From Chitinophaga pinensis (GTDB taxonomy: Bacteria; Bacteroidota; Bacteroidia; UBA7662), in the NCBI GenBank assembly GCA_945874665.1, contig CAMCHJ010000001.1:1-64000 (forward strand): a DNA stretch of 64,000 nt. Direction: 5' to 3'. A model generated the notes under the pieces. That model saw only the letters and a list, made by a program, of their open reading frames with translations, ran no database searches and was not told the DNA's origin. Made by a program: the position numbers and the translations under genes. Positions 21,134-30,042 of this stretch are shown piece by piece (the stretch's first letter is position 1; each line of letters starts with the position of its first letter).

Positions 21134-22264
21134 TTAAAACCAATTGGCCACAGCAGCAAAAACCTCCCTACGAATGTTACCGTTTACAGAGATGGCCAAA
21201 ATCATGGATACAAATAGACCCATGGTTACGTAAACGATATCCTTGCCGATGAGGCGGAATGTTTTTTTAAGCTTTACTGGTCCGTTTCGGAAACCCGAAA
21301 CCTTCATGCCAATTTCGCGACCCGCCAACAAGCCAATAAAGACCCAAGTGGTACTCATTGGTATGGTGTTGAGATTGGTGAACCACAGCAAAATAAAAGC
21401 ATACACCAAGTCGATGAGCGTGGCCGACCTCACGTCAGTAACATCAGACTTTTCATTAACAATGCCTTGGATTTTGTCGCCTTTGAGATAGAACAAAAGA
21501 CCTAATCCCGCAAAAACATACGCACAGAAAAACAAAACCTCGTTTAAAGAAAGGGAGCGCGGCAAGTAAACCGCAATGTTGGCTGCATCCTGCGCAATCC
21601 ATAAATACCACAAAGCGCCGCTGGTAACCCACTGAAAAACAGTCCATGCTGGATGCGCCGTGCCCTTAACAAGCTTTTTAATTGGCCCTGCAAACAAAAA
21701 CCAAATGGCAATGGAAACAGTGAAGGCTATAAAATATCCAGATAAACTTTTCTGGAACATGCCCGTAATGGTGCTCAAGCTTCCCGAAAAAGAAGTGAGC
21801 AGCATAAAGGTGGTGCTTACAGGGATGCGGAGGCGCGTTAGAATGAGTAAAATAATTGGCGCTGCAATCTGCAAAAACCCAAACTCTGTAGGAGTTTCTG
21901 ATAGGCCCTTGCTCTGTAAACGTTGAAAAGACACATCACCATCGTACATGGTCCAACTTGTAAAAATCGCAACCAAAAAAATCAACCCAATAAACAACCA
22001 CAACCAATACCACTTTTGCTTTTGGTTGGAGGCGATGAAGGTGCCAATGGTTTGTATGCTGTCGTTAGCAATGGCTGAATAACCTGCAAACATAAAGCCC
22101 AGCCACATGGCCACATTGGGGTAGGGGTAAGCTACAGCCGTTACCAAAAGCGCTATGGCAATGAGTACGAAAAACTTTCGCTCACGACGAGCATAAACAA
22201 GCAAAGACTTTACTGGCTGTGAACCATCAATACTGGGAGCTTCTTTCATCTTAGCTTTGCTCAT
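21134..22264 (-). CDS. Inorganic phosphate transporter (PiT)-like membrane protein
   Basis: ANDSIQTIGTF (PiT GANDxxNxxGT-like) plus RIPVSTTF and IPMSTTW repeats. Confidence 0.65.
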   Translation of the reverse strand: MSKAKMKEAPSIDGSQPVKSLLVYARRERKFFVLIAIALLVTAVAYPYPNVAMWLGFMFAGYSAIANDSIQTIGTFIASNQKQKWYWLWLFIGLIFLVAIFTSWTMYDGDVSFQRLQSKGLSETPTEFGFLQIAAPIILLILTRLRIPVSTTFMLLTSFSGSLSTITGMFQKSLSGYFIAFTVSIAIWFLFAGPIKKLVKGTAHPAWTVFQWVTSGALWYLWIAQDAANIAVYLPRSLSLNEVLFFCAYVFAGLGLLFYLKGDKIQGIVNEKSDVTDVRSATLIDLVYAFILLWFTNLNTIPMSTTWVFIGLLAGREIGMKVSGFRNGPVKLKKTFRLIGKDIVYVTMGLFVSMILAISVNGNIRREVFAAVANWF

Positions 22265-22353
22265 CTAGGTTATTGCTTGCAAAAATCAACGAAAATTTGG
22301 ACTGACCTTACTATCGGACGTTATCTTATTGTTAACAATTCCGTAATATGTAT

Positions 22354-22740
22354 TCATGATAATAGCTGCGGCAGGATCATCGTGAACAAAGGTACTTCAA
22401 TTTCTATCACATAACCATCGGTTATCCTACTGGCGTAAAACACGCCCTGCATGCTGCCAAAAGGGTGCGCGAGGTTGCAAAACGACACATAAGCATGCTG
22501 CTCCCCCGGCGCCAGCACGGGCTGCTCCCCCACAATACCCTCGCCTTTTACCTCACGCTTTTGCACAGGCCCATCCGCAATGAACCAATGCCTAGCTAAA
22601 ATCTGAATTTCTTGGGAACTGTTGTTAATGATGTGGATGTGGTACGCAAACAAAAATTCCGCACTATGGGGCACGGAATATTGCGGTTGATACTGAATGT
22701 CAACAGACACGGTAATATCGTCGGTGGTAGCATAAACCAT
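22354..22740 (-). CDS. apaG: ApaG domain protein
   Basis: YHIHIINNSSQEIQILARHWFIADGPVQKREVKGEGIVGEQPVLAPGE. Confidence 0.95.
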   Translation of the reverse strand: MVYATTDDITVSVDIQYQPQYSVPHSAEFLFAYHIHIINNSSQEIQILARHWFIADGPVQKREVKGEGIVGEQPVLAPGEQHAYVSFCNLAHPFGSMQGVFYASRITDGYVIEIEVPLFTMILPQLLS

Positions 22741-22754
22741 ATGCTACAAAAATG

Positions 22755-23252
22755 CTAAATTGGTTTGAATTGTTCAAATGCTTGCAGACAATCGTAGCAA
22801 TAATGCATCGAACGACAAAGCGTTGGACCGAATGGCGTTTTTAAGGTGGTGTTTTCGCTGTTGCAATAAGGACAAGCCGTGTGTGCCAGCAAAGCCATAT
22901 CGGGTTCGCCTTTATATTTAGGCGGCGGTGCGAGGCCAAAGTTTTTGATTATTTCACGCCCTTTTTCGCTAATCATATTGCTGTTCCAGGTAACATCGAA
23001 ATTCGTTTCCACGGTCACATGGGCATGCCCCACTCCTTCTACGGCCTCTTTTACCTGCTTTTCCATGAGCTTGATGGCGGGACAACCCGAAAAAGTGGGC
23101 GTCATAAATACCTTCACGGCAGACTGATCGTCGATTTGAACGTCGGTAATGATGCCCAAATCAACCACTGATAAAACCGGTATTTCGGGGTCCATTACCT
23201 GCGCAATGGCCTCCCATATGTGATCTGTAGCACTTATAACGGTTGTTGACAT
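22755..23252 (-). CDS. paaD: 1,2-phenylacetyl-CoA epoxidase subunit PaaD
   Basis: MIP18-like MDPEIPVLSVVDLGI, TFSGCPAI, C-terminal CPYCNSENT; in the paa cluster. Confidence 0.93.
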   Translation of the reverse strand: MSTTVISATDHIWEAIAQVMDPEIPVLSVVDLGIITDVQIDDQSAVKVFMTPTFSGCPAIKLMEKQVKEAVEGVGHAHVTVETNFDVTWNSNMISEKGREIIKNFGLAPPPKYKGEPDMALLAHTACPYCNSENTTLKTPFGPTLCRSMHYCYDCLQAFEQFKPI

Positions 23253-23292
23253 GGGGTTTTCTTAATATTTATTGTGTTCAAAACGATTGTCC

Positions 23293-24063
23293 CTACCACT
23301 CAGCCGCGGGATCCACACGAAATACCTCTGTCATTTCGTCGAGCAAGGGCTGTAAATATTCAGTATGAAAGCCTTTACGACCACCATAAACTGGCTCTAC
23401 TTTGCCTGCATCTGGCATTTTAAGGTCTGCCTCCAGCAAAACTGCCTGCAATTCTCCCAACCACGCCTCCCGAATGGCAGCCTCGCCTTTGTAAATGCCT
23501 TGATCGATGAGCAGCTTTTCGCCTTCAAACGACTCAAACATCCCCAAAGCCAAGCCAAAATTTTGGTTGATAGCAGACTGCAAACGGGCCTTGCTTTCTT
23601 CGCTACCATGGCCTAATTGTTTGATGAAGGTGTTGGCATGGAAAACGTGGTATTTGATTTCGCCTTTGACTTTACGTGCCAATTTGGCCACTGGATCGAA
23701 AGAAGAAGTCGCTAAATCTTCAAAACGAATGAGCGCCGCTGTATCAAAAAAGAGGTGCCGCACCAAGCTAAAGTCATACTCGCCGATCGGCAATTCTACC
23801 AACTGACAAGAAGTAAAATCGCTTTCATTCCGCATAAAAGCTAAGGTATCGGGTTCGGCTTCACCCAAATTTTCATTGAGAATGGTGTATAAACCGAGGG
23901 CATGTCCAATTTTGTCCTGCGCAATTGATGAAAACGCAATGTCTTCTTCCAAAATCGGGCCTAAACCCGTCCATTCGGAGTTGCGGTGCCCAATAATCAA
24001 GTGATCGTCGGCCTGAAAAAGCAGCAGTGAGCGCACTGCATCGAGGGTTTGTTTGTTAAACAT
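23293..24063 (-). CDS. paaC: 1,2-phenylacetyl-CoA epoxidase subunit PaaC
   Basis: Ferritin-like DDHLIIGHRNSEWTGLGPILEEDIAFSSIAQDKIGHA. Confidence 0.93.
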   Translation of the reverse strand: MFNKQTLDAVRSLLLFQADDHLIIGHRNSEWTGLGPILEEDIAFSSIAQDKIGHALGLYTILNENLGEAEPDTLAFMRNESDFTSCQLVELPIGEYDFSLVRHLFFDTAALIRFEDLATSSFDPVAKLARKVKGEIKYHVFHANTFIKQLGHGSEESKARLQSAINQNFGLALGMFESFEGEKLLIDQGIYKGEAAIREAWLGELQAVLLEADLKMPDAGKVEPVYGGRKGFHTEYLQPLLDEMTEVFRVDPAAEW

Positions 24064-24439
24064 GCAGGTTTGACTTTTTGAATTCAGCAATTTTATCGTT
24101 CACCTTGTAGCCAGCTGGGTCGCGGTACATTTTATCGGGCGTGGTGGCAAAAACATCGTAATCATCGTAGTCCATGGCCAATACATCGCGGGTATTTACA
24201 ATCCACATGTTCACTGTTTCGCCGCGGCGTCCGTACTGTTCTTTGGCAAATACCAAGGCCATTTCGGCGCTCGGCGCATGCACGATACCTACCGAACTGT
24301 GTTTCTCCCCGCGCTTGCGCTGGTGAAAAACTTGGTAAGTTTCCCAATGGTCTTGCACATGCAACACCGCGTCCGGCTGTTTGTCAACCACGTCGAGCTC
24401 TAAACGGCTCACTCGGGGATCAAGTGATTTAATTTTCAT
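24056..24439 (-). CDS. paaB: 1,2-phenylacetyl-CoA epoxidase subunit PaaB
   Basis: WETYQVFHQRKRGEKHSSVGIVHAPSAEMALVFAKEQYGRRGE. Confidence 0.93.
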   Translation of the reverse strand: MKIKSLDPRVSRLELDVVDKQPDAVLHVQDHWETYQVFHQRKRGEKHSSVGIVHAPSAEMALVFAKEQYGRRGETVNMWIVNTRDVLAMDYDDYDVFATTPDKMYRDPAGYKVNDKIAEFKKSNLHV

Positions 24440-24444
24440 AGGAC

Positions 24445-25434
24445 TTAAGCGAGGGGTGTAACGTACTGTTGATCGGCTTTGCGCAAAGCATCACGTACCC
24501 AAGCGCCATTGTCTTCGGCAGCACGGCGTACGGCAAGGCGTTCGGCGTTACAAGGACCGTTGCCCTTGATCACTTCGTAAAACTCGTTCCAATCGGGCTC
24601 CGTGAACTCCCACATATTGGTTTCAGGGTTTTTGTGGAGGTTAGGATCGGGAATGGTAATGCCTACTTCGCGAATTTTGGGCACGTACATGTTCAAAAAC
24701 TGCTGGCGCATATCGTCGTTTGACGCCATTTTCACTTTCCAACGCATGAGGGTTTCGGTATGCTGACTCATTTTGTCGCTCGGACCAAAGAAGTGCATAA
24801 TCGGCTGCCACCAACGGTTGAGGGCATCCTGCACCATGGCGCGCTGCGTGGGCGTGCCGGTGGCCAGGTACACAAAAATGCTATGACCTTGCTTGAGGTG
24901 GAAGCTTTCTTCGTAGCAAATCCGCTCCAAGGCCCGGCAATACGGACCATACGATCCTTTGCTGTTGGCCACTTGGTTCACAATGGCAGCTGCATCAATC
25001 AAAAAGCCAATCACGGCCACATCCGCCCAAGTTTTAGACGGATAATTAAATACATTCGAGTACTTCGATTTGCCATTGATCAGGTCGTTGATCATGTCTT
25101 CGCGGCTCTTGCCCAAGGTTTCAGCGGCGCTGTACAACAACTGAGCATGGCCCACTTCGTCTTGCACCTTCGCCATCAACGCTAATTTGCGGCGGAAGCC
25201 AGGGGCGCGGGTAATCCACGTGCCTTCGGGCAATGCACCAATGATTTCGGAATGCGCGTGCTGCTCAATCATGCGGATGAGCTGGCGGCGGTATTCGGTT
25301 GGCATCCAATCGCGGGGCTCAATTTTTTCACCGCGCGCAATGCGGGCTTCAAACTCGGCCAACAGTGCCGGATCTTCGGCGATGCTGTCCGTTTTTTTCT
25401 TCTGATCGTCGTGGATATATCCTCCTCCGTACAT
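24445..25434 (-). CDS. paaA: 1,2-phenylacetyl-CoA epoxidase subunit PaaA
   Basis: [49 protein letters not shown]. Confidence 0.95.
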   Translation of the reverse strand: MYGGGYIHDDQKKKTDSIAEDPALLAEFEARIARGEKIEPRDWMPTEYRRQLIRMIEQHAHSEIIGALPEGTWITRAPGFRRKLALMAKVQDEVGHAQLLYSAAETLGKSREDMINDLINGKSKYSNVFNYPSKTWADVAVIGFLIDAAAIVNQVANSKGSYGPYCRALERICYEESFHLKQGHSIFVYLATGTPTQRAMVQDALNRWWQPIMHFFGPSDKMSQHTETLMRWKVKMASNDDMRQQFLNMYVPKIREVGITIPDPNLHKNPETNMWEFTEPDWNEFYEVIKGNGPCNAERLAVRRAAEDNGAWVRDALRKADQQYVTPLA

Positions 25435-25444
25435 GGTCTGAAAT

Positions 25445-26029
25445 TTATTTGTTTGTGATTAAACCGTTTAATACTTGATCGGCCAATTGCATGGCTATTT
25501 CGTGGGGCTGTAGATTGCCATCAGGTCGGTACCAGTCGTACAACCAGTTGAGCGACGATAGCAAAGTAAGCACTGTGAGTTTTTCGTTGGGGATGTTGAA
25601 TTGGCCTGCTGCCTTGCCTTCCTGCAAAATAGCGGTGAGGTATTCTTCGTATTCGCGGCGCATGCTTTTGAAGATGCTGAGCTCGGGCTCGCTTAAATGG
25701 CGCCACTCATGCAAAAACACAGCGGAGGCGTTTACATCGTTGGTTACTACTTCCACGTGTTTTTCGATGGCGAGACGAAGTTTAATGGGGGCGGGAAGTT
25801 GCAGACTGTTTACCTGATCGCGGGCGGTGAAAAAGGCCTCTGCCATCCCAAAACAAATGCGCTGCAACAGTTCTTCTTTGGAACGCAAGTGGCTGTATAA
25901 AGAGGCAGCTTCAATGCCGATAGCGGCTGCTAAATCGCGCATCGACGTGGCCGCATAGCCCCGCTCCTTGAAAAGCAAGGTGGCTTTCTCAGCTATTTGT
26001 GTTTTGCGCTCGGTAAGTAATTCCGCCAT
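25445..26029 (-). CDS. TetR/AcrR family regulator (likely paa regulator)
   Basis: [44 protein letters not shown] TetR HTH; first gene of the paa operon. Confidence 0.92.
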   Translation of the reverse strand: MAELLTERKTQIAEKATLLFKERGYAATSMRDLAAAIGIEAASLYSHLRSKEELLQRICFGMAEAFFTARDQVNSLQLPAPIKLRLAIEKHVEVVTNDVNASAVFLHEWRHLSEPELSIFKSMRREYEEYLTAILQEGKAAGQFNIPNEKLTVLTLLSSLNWLYDWYRPDGNLQPHEIAMQLADQVLNGLITNK

Positions 26030-26036
26030 ATACTAA

Positions 26037-26050
26037 CTAACAGTCGTTAG
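26037..26050. promoter_or_regulatory. Candidate TetR operator CTAAC-AGTC-GTTAG
   Basis: Perfect palindrome directly downstream of the -7 box TATCTTTG, between it and the TetR ATG. Confidence 0.65.
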
Positions 26051-26058
26051 CAAAGATA
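26051..26058 (-). promoter_or_regulatory. -7 box TATCTTTG for TetR-paaABCD
   Basis: Matches TAnnTTTG 22 nt upstream of the TetR start. Confidence 0.6.
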
Positions 26059-26160
26059 GTTTTTGGAGTTGAATAAAAAAAATCTCCTCACAATTTGGCC
26101 ATCCATTTAAATATCTCATCAATAATACGTTCAGCCTTAGTAATTTCGTTGGCCCTAAGG

Positions 26161-27549
26161 ATGAGGTCATTTTACACACTTGCGCTCTTAGCCGTTTTGC
26201 TGCTGCCAGCTGTTTTTGGTTGTCGGCAAGACCGCTTTACTCCCAATGCCGACATTGCACTGCGTTTTGAGGCCGATAGCGTGCTTTTCGATACTGTGTT
26301 GGTGACTGCCGGCTCCATCACCAAGCGGCTGAAGGTGTTTAATCCTACCAATACCAATGTACTCATCGATGAGGTATACCTGAGCGGCAAGCGCCTCACC
26401 GGCCAATCGGCCTACCGCATTAACATCAATGGCGTGCCGAGCAACGACTTACAGGGGGTAGAGCTTCGGGCCAACGACAGCTTGTATCTCTTTATAGAAG
26501 TAACCATCGACCCCACCTCCACCAACACCCCCTTTTTGGTAACCGACTCCATTATTTTTCGTTCTGGCACCAAAACTGGCAAAGTGCAATTGGCTGCTTA
26601 TGGCCAAAATGCGGTTTTTTACAATGGGGAAGTTTTGCCGTGTAATACCATTTGGACTGCCGACAGGCCCATTGTCATTTATAATTCGATTTTAGTTGAT
26701 TCGCTTTGCAACCTTACCATTGAAGCTGGTACACGTATCTATTTCAATAAAAACTCTACCATTTTTACCCTTGGAAGTCTGCAAGTCAACGGCACGCCTG
26801 AAAACCCCGTGATTTTTAGAGGCGACCGGCTCGACCCTTTTTACCGCGACCTCGCTGGTGCTTGGAACGGCCTCCATTTTTTAATAGGCAGCACCAACAA
26901 CCACATCAGCAATGCCGAACTGCACAACGGCAACATTGCCATACGCGTTGATTCGCTACCTGTGAGCGGCACCGCACCCAATTTGGTGCTCGATAAGGTG
27001 CTCATTGATAATTTTGCCATTGTAGGCTTATTGGGATTCACTGCCCACATCCAAGCCACCAATTTGCTCATCAGCAACTGCGGGTTGTATAATTTTTTGG
27101 GAGATTTAGGGGGCAGCTATGTCTTTCGACACGCTACTTTTGCCAACATTGGCTCTGGGTTTTCGCGCAGTTTTCCGCTTTTTGTGCTCAGTAACCGCAA
27201 CAACAACGGCCTGCCCAATGCTGCCAACCTCATCCTCCAAAACAGCATTGTTTATGGTACACGGGAAGTTGAATTTGTGCTTGATACATCGGGTACAGGC
27301 GGCTTTAATGCCCAACTCAGTCATACCATCTTGCGTACCAACCGCACCCAGCTCCCCGGTACGGCGCTGCAATTTGTAAACCCGCGGTTTAAGAGTCCCG
27401 AAGACAAAAACTTCAGCATCGACACCCTTTCGCCAGCCTATCAAGCCGGTTTAAATGTAATTGGCAAATTCCCAGTTTTAACCCACGATTTGTTTGGCCA
27501 GCCACGCAGCATCATGCCTACATTGGGCGCTATCGAAAGAATTGAATAA
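26161..27549 (+). CDS. Lipoprotein with right-handed beta-helix-like repeats
   Basis: Lipoprotein signal MRSFYTLALLAVLLLPAVFGCRQD; repetitive beta-helix-like middle region. Confidence 0.65.
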   Translation: MRSFYTLALLAVLLLPAVFGCRQDRFTPNADIALRFEADSVLFDTVLVTAGSITKRLKVFNPTNTNVLIDEVYLSGKRLTGQSAYRININGVPSNDLQGVELRANDSLYLFIEVTIDPTSTNTPFLVTDSIIFRSGTKTGKVQLAAYGQNAVFYNGEVLPCNTIWTADRPIVIYNSILVDSLCNLTIEAGTRIYFNKNSTIFTLGSLQVNGTPENPVIFRGDRLDPFYRDLAGAWNGLHFLIGSTNNHISNAELHNGNIAIRVDSLPVSGTAPNLVLDKVLIDNFAIVGLLGFTAHIQATNLLISNCGLYNFLGDLGGSYVFRHATFANIGSGFSRSFPLFVLSNRNNNGLPNAANLILQNSIVYGTREVEFVLDTSGTGGFNAQLSHTILRTNRTQLPGTALQFVNPRFKSPEDKNFSIDTLSPAYQAGLNVIGKFPVLTHDLFGQPRSIMPTLGAIERIE

Positions 27550-27575
27550 ATTCAACCTCAAATCAACCTTATCTT

Positions 27576-28442
27576 ATGCAAACGAGCGAAGAAAACCTCA
27601 TTCTGGTCCCTTACGACTTCTCCCCGCCTTCTGACTGTGCCTTGCAACACGCCATTGCCATTGCCAAAGCCGCCTCCGACCGGGTGATGGTGTTGCATGT
27701 GCTCAACAGCGAAAGTAAGTCGATGATGAAAAAAGAAAAGCTATCGATCAAGGATCTCAACGATAAATTACAAATTTTGGTGGCCGACATTACCAAAAAA
27801 TCCGGCGTAACGGCCACCTATGAAATGGAAGAGGGCAGTATTTTTACCACCATTCCCGAGTACGTAGCCAGCAGCAAAGCGCGTTTGGTATTGATGGGCA
27901 CCAGCGGTAAGGTAGGCATGCAGCACATTACTGGGGCGCATGTACTCAAAATTTCGGAAAGCAGTAACGCTCCTGACATCATTGTACAAACCCGTCCCAT
28001 TAAGGCCCACGGTTATAAAACCATCGTGATGCCCGTTGACTCGACCAAAGAGAGCAAGCAAAAAACCACACAAACAGCAGCCTTAGCCCAGATTTTTGGT
28101 GGCGTAGTGCATTTGTTTATAGCTACCGAATCGGACGAGTTTTTAGCCAATAGCGTAGCTGCCAACGTGGCCTATGCCGAAAAAATGTTCAAAAACCACA
28201 ACATCAAGCATAAAGTCGCCAAGGAAAACCCCAAAGGCAAAAGTTATGTAAAGCAAATTTTGGTCTATGCCGAGAGCGTGGATGCCGATTTGTTGGTGAT
28301 CATGACGGGTGAAGACCGTGGTTTACTCGACATCATCACAGGTGGTTCGGACGAGGAGAACATCGTAAATAACAAGGCACAGATTCCAGTGATGTGCATC
28401 GACGCCATGAATGCACAGTATGGCAGCGTGTTTACCTGGTAA
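27576..28442 (+). CDS. Universal stress protein
   Basis: LILVPYDFSPPSDCALQHAIAIAK; GTSGKVGMQHITGAHV. Confidence 0.85.
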   Translation: MQTSEENLILVPYDFSPPSDCALQHAIAIAKAASDRVMVLHVLNSESKSMMKKEKLSIKDLNDKLQILVADITKKSGVTATYEMEEGSIFTTIPEYVASSKARLVLMGTSGKVGMQHITGAHVLKISESSNAPDIIVQTRPIKAHGYKTIVMPVDSTKESKQKTTQTAALAQIFGGVVHLFIATESDEFLANSVAANVAYAEKMFKNHNIKHKVAKENPKGKSYVKQILVYAESVDADLLVIMTGEDRGLLDIITGGSDEENIVNNKAQIPVMCIDAMNAQYGSVFTW

Positions 28443-28488
28443 AAGCCGAAGAAATGCCTAATTTTGCCCCAGCACAAGCTATTTAGAC

Positions 28489-29271
28489 TTGATACATTAC
28501 AAAACTTTAGAAGAAATTGAACTCATGCGCGCAGCAGCGCAGGTGGTGAGTCGTACGCTAGGCATTGTTGCAGCCGAAATTAAGCCGGGTGTAACGCCCT
28601 TGCAGCTCGATAAACTGGCAGAGACCTACATCCGCGATCAAGGAGCTGAGCCTGCTTTTTTAGGGCTCTACGGATTTCCAAACACCCTTTGCATGTCGAA
28701 AAACGAGCAGGTGGTACATGGCATTCCCGATAACCAGCCGCTGGTAGATGGCGACATCATCAGTGTTGATTGCGGGGCGAAGTTGCACGGCTTTTACGGC
28801 GACCACGCTTACACCTTTGCAGTGGGCGAGGTGAGTGCCGAGGTACAAAAATTACTGCGGGTAACTTTGGAGTCGCTGTACCTGGGCATCGAACAAGCCG
28901 TGGAGGGCAACCGCATTGGCGATATCAGCTTCGCCGTTCAGCAACATGCCGAAAAAAACGGCTATGGGGTGGTGCGTGAGTTGGTGGGCCACGGGCTCGG
29001 CCGCAAGCTGCATGAAAAGCCTGAAGTGCCCAATTACGGCAAGCGCGGCAGCGGTCCACGCATCCAAAACGGCCTCGTAATAGCCATTGAACCCATGATT
29101 AACATGGGCGTTAAAAACATTAAGCAGCTGGAAGACGGCTGGACGATCATTACCGCCGACAAAAAACCATCGGCCCATTTTGAGCACGATGTGGCCATTG
29201 TAGACGGGAAGCCCGAAATTCTCTCTACCTTTAAATACGTGGAAGAAGCATTAGCAAAAACATTAGCATAA
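28489..29271 (+). CDS. map: Type I methionyl aminopeptidase
   Basis: CMSKNEQVVHGIP, DIISVDCGAKLHGFYGDHAYTF, GHGLGRKLHEKPEVPNYG; TTG start. Confidence 0.96.
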   Translation: MIHYKTLEEIELMRAAAQVVSRTLGIVAAEIKPGVTPLQLDKLAETYIRDQGAEPAFLGLYGFPNTLCMSKNEQVVHGIPDNQPLVDGDIISVDCGAKLHGFYGDHAYTFAVGEVSAEVQKLLRVTLESLYLGIEQAVEGNRIGDISFAVQQHAEKNGYGVVRELVGHGLGRKLHEKPEVPNYGKRGSGPRIQNGLVIAIEPMINMGVKNIKQLEDGWTIITADKKPSAHFEHDVAIVDGKPEILSTFKYVEEALAKTLA

Positions 29272-29274
29272 CCT

Positions 29275-29982
29275 ATGGGACGCGCATTCGAATATAGAAA
29301 AGCCAGAAAATTTGCCCGCTGGGACAAAATGGCGCGGATTTTTCCGCGGATTGGCAAAGAGATCACCATGGCCACCAAAGCTGGCGGTCCGAACCCCGAA
29401 ACCAACCCCCGCCTCCGGGTGGCCATGCAAAACGCCAAGGGCGCCAACATGCCGAAGGACCGGGTGGAAGCCGCTATCAAGCGCGCGACCGACAAGGACG
29501 AAAAAGACTACGAAGAAGTAATCTACGAAGGATACGGTCCGCACGGAGTAGCCATCGTGGTAGAAACCGCCACCAACAACCCCACGCGTACCGTGGCCAA
29601 TGTGCGCCATTTGTTCAACAAATACGGCGGTTCACTGGGCACATCCGGTTCGCTGAGCTTTCTTTTTGAGCGCAAAGGCATTTTTAGGATCAATGGCGAA
29701 GGCTTAGACCTGGAAGAACTCGAGCTTGAGCTCATCGACCATGGCGCCGACGACATACAGCAAGAAGAGGGAGAGATTATTGTAACCGCTGCTTTTGCCG
29801 ACTTTGGCACCTTGCAGAAGGCCCTCGAAAAAATGAACATCAACGTCATCAGCTCCGAGCTGCAGCGCATTCCTGTAAGTTTTGCAGAGTTAAACGAAGC
29901 GCAAGAAGAAGAAGTGATGAAACTCATCGAGTTTTTTGAAGAAGACGACGATGTGCAGAACGTATTTTACAACCTGCCTTAG
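29275..29982 (+). CDS. YebC/PmpR family DNA-binding protein
   Basis: MGRAFEYRKARKFARWDKMARIFPRIGKEITMATK... NARLRVAMQNAKGANMPKDRVEAAIKRA-type sequence. Confidence 0.96.
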   Translation: MGRAFEYRKARKFARWDKMARIFPRIGKEITMATKAGGPNPETNPRLRVAMQNAKGANMPKDRVEAAIKRATDKDEKDYEEVIYEGYGPHGVAIVVETATNNPTRTVANVRHLFNKYGGSLGTSGSLSFLFERKGIFRINGEGLDLEELELELIDHGADDIQQEEGEIIVTAAFADFGTLQKALEKMNINVISSELQRIPVSFAELNEAQEEEVMKLIEFFEEDDDVQNVFYNLP

Positions 29983-29996
29983 TGCAGTAGCAAGCT

Positions 29997-30032
29997 AAAA
30001 AAGCCGCCTTTCGTCGTAAAGGCGGCTTTTTT
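29997..30032. terminator. Bidirectional rho-independent terminator
   Basis: aaaaaagccgccttt-cgtcgt-aaaggcggctttttt between convergent genes. Confidence 0.9.
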
Positions 30033-30042
30033 CTTTTCAGAT

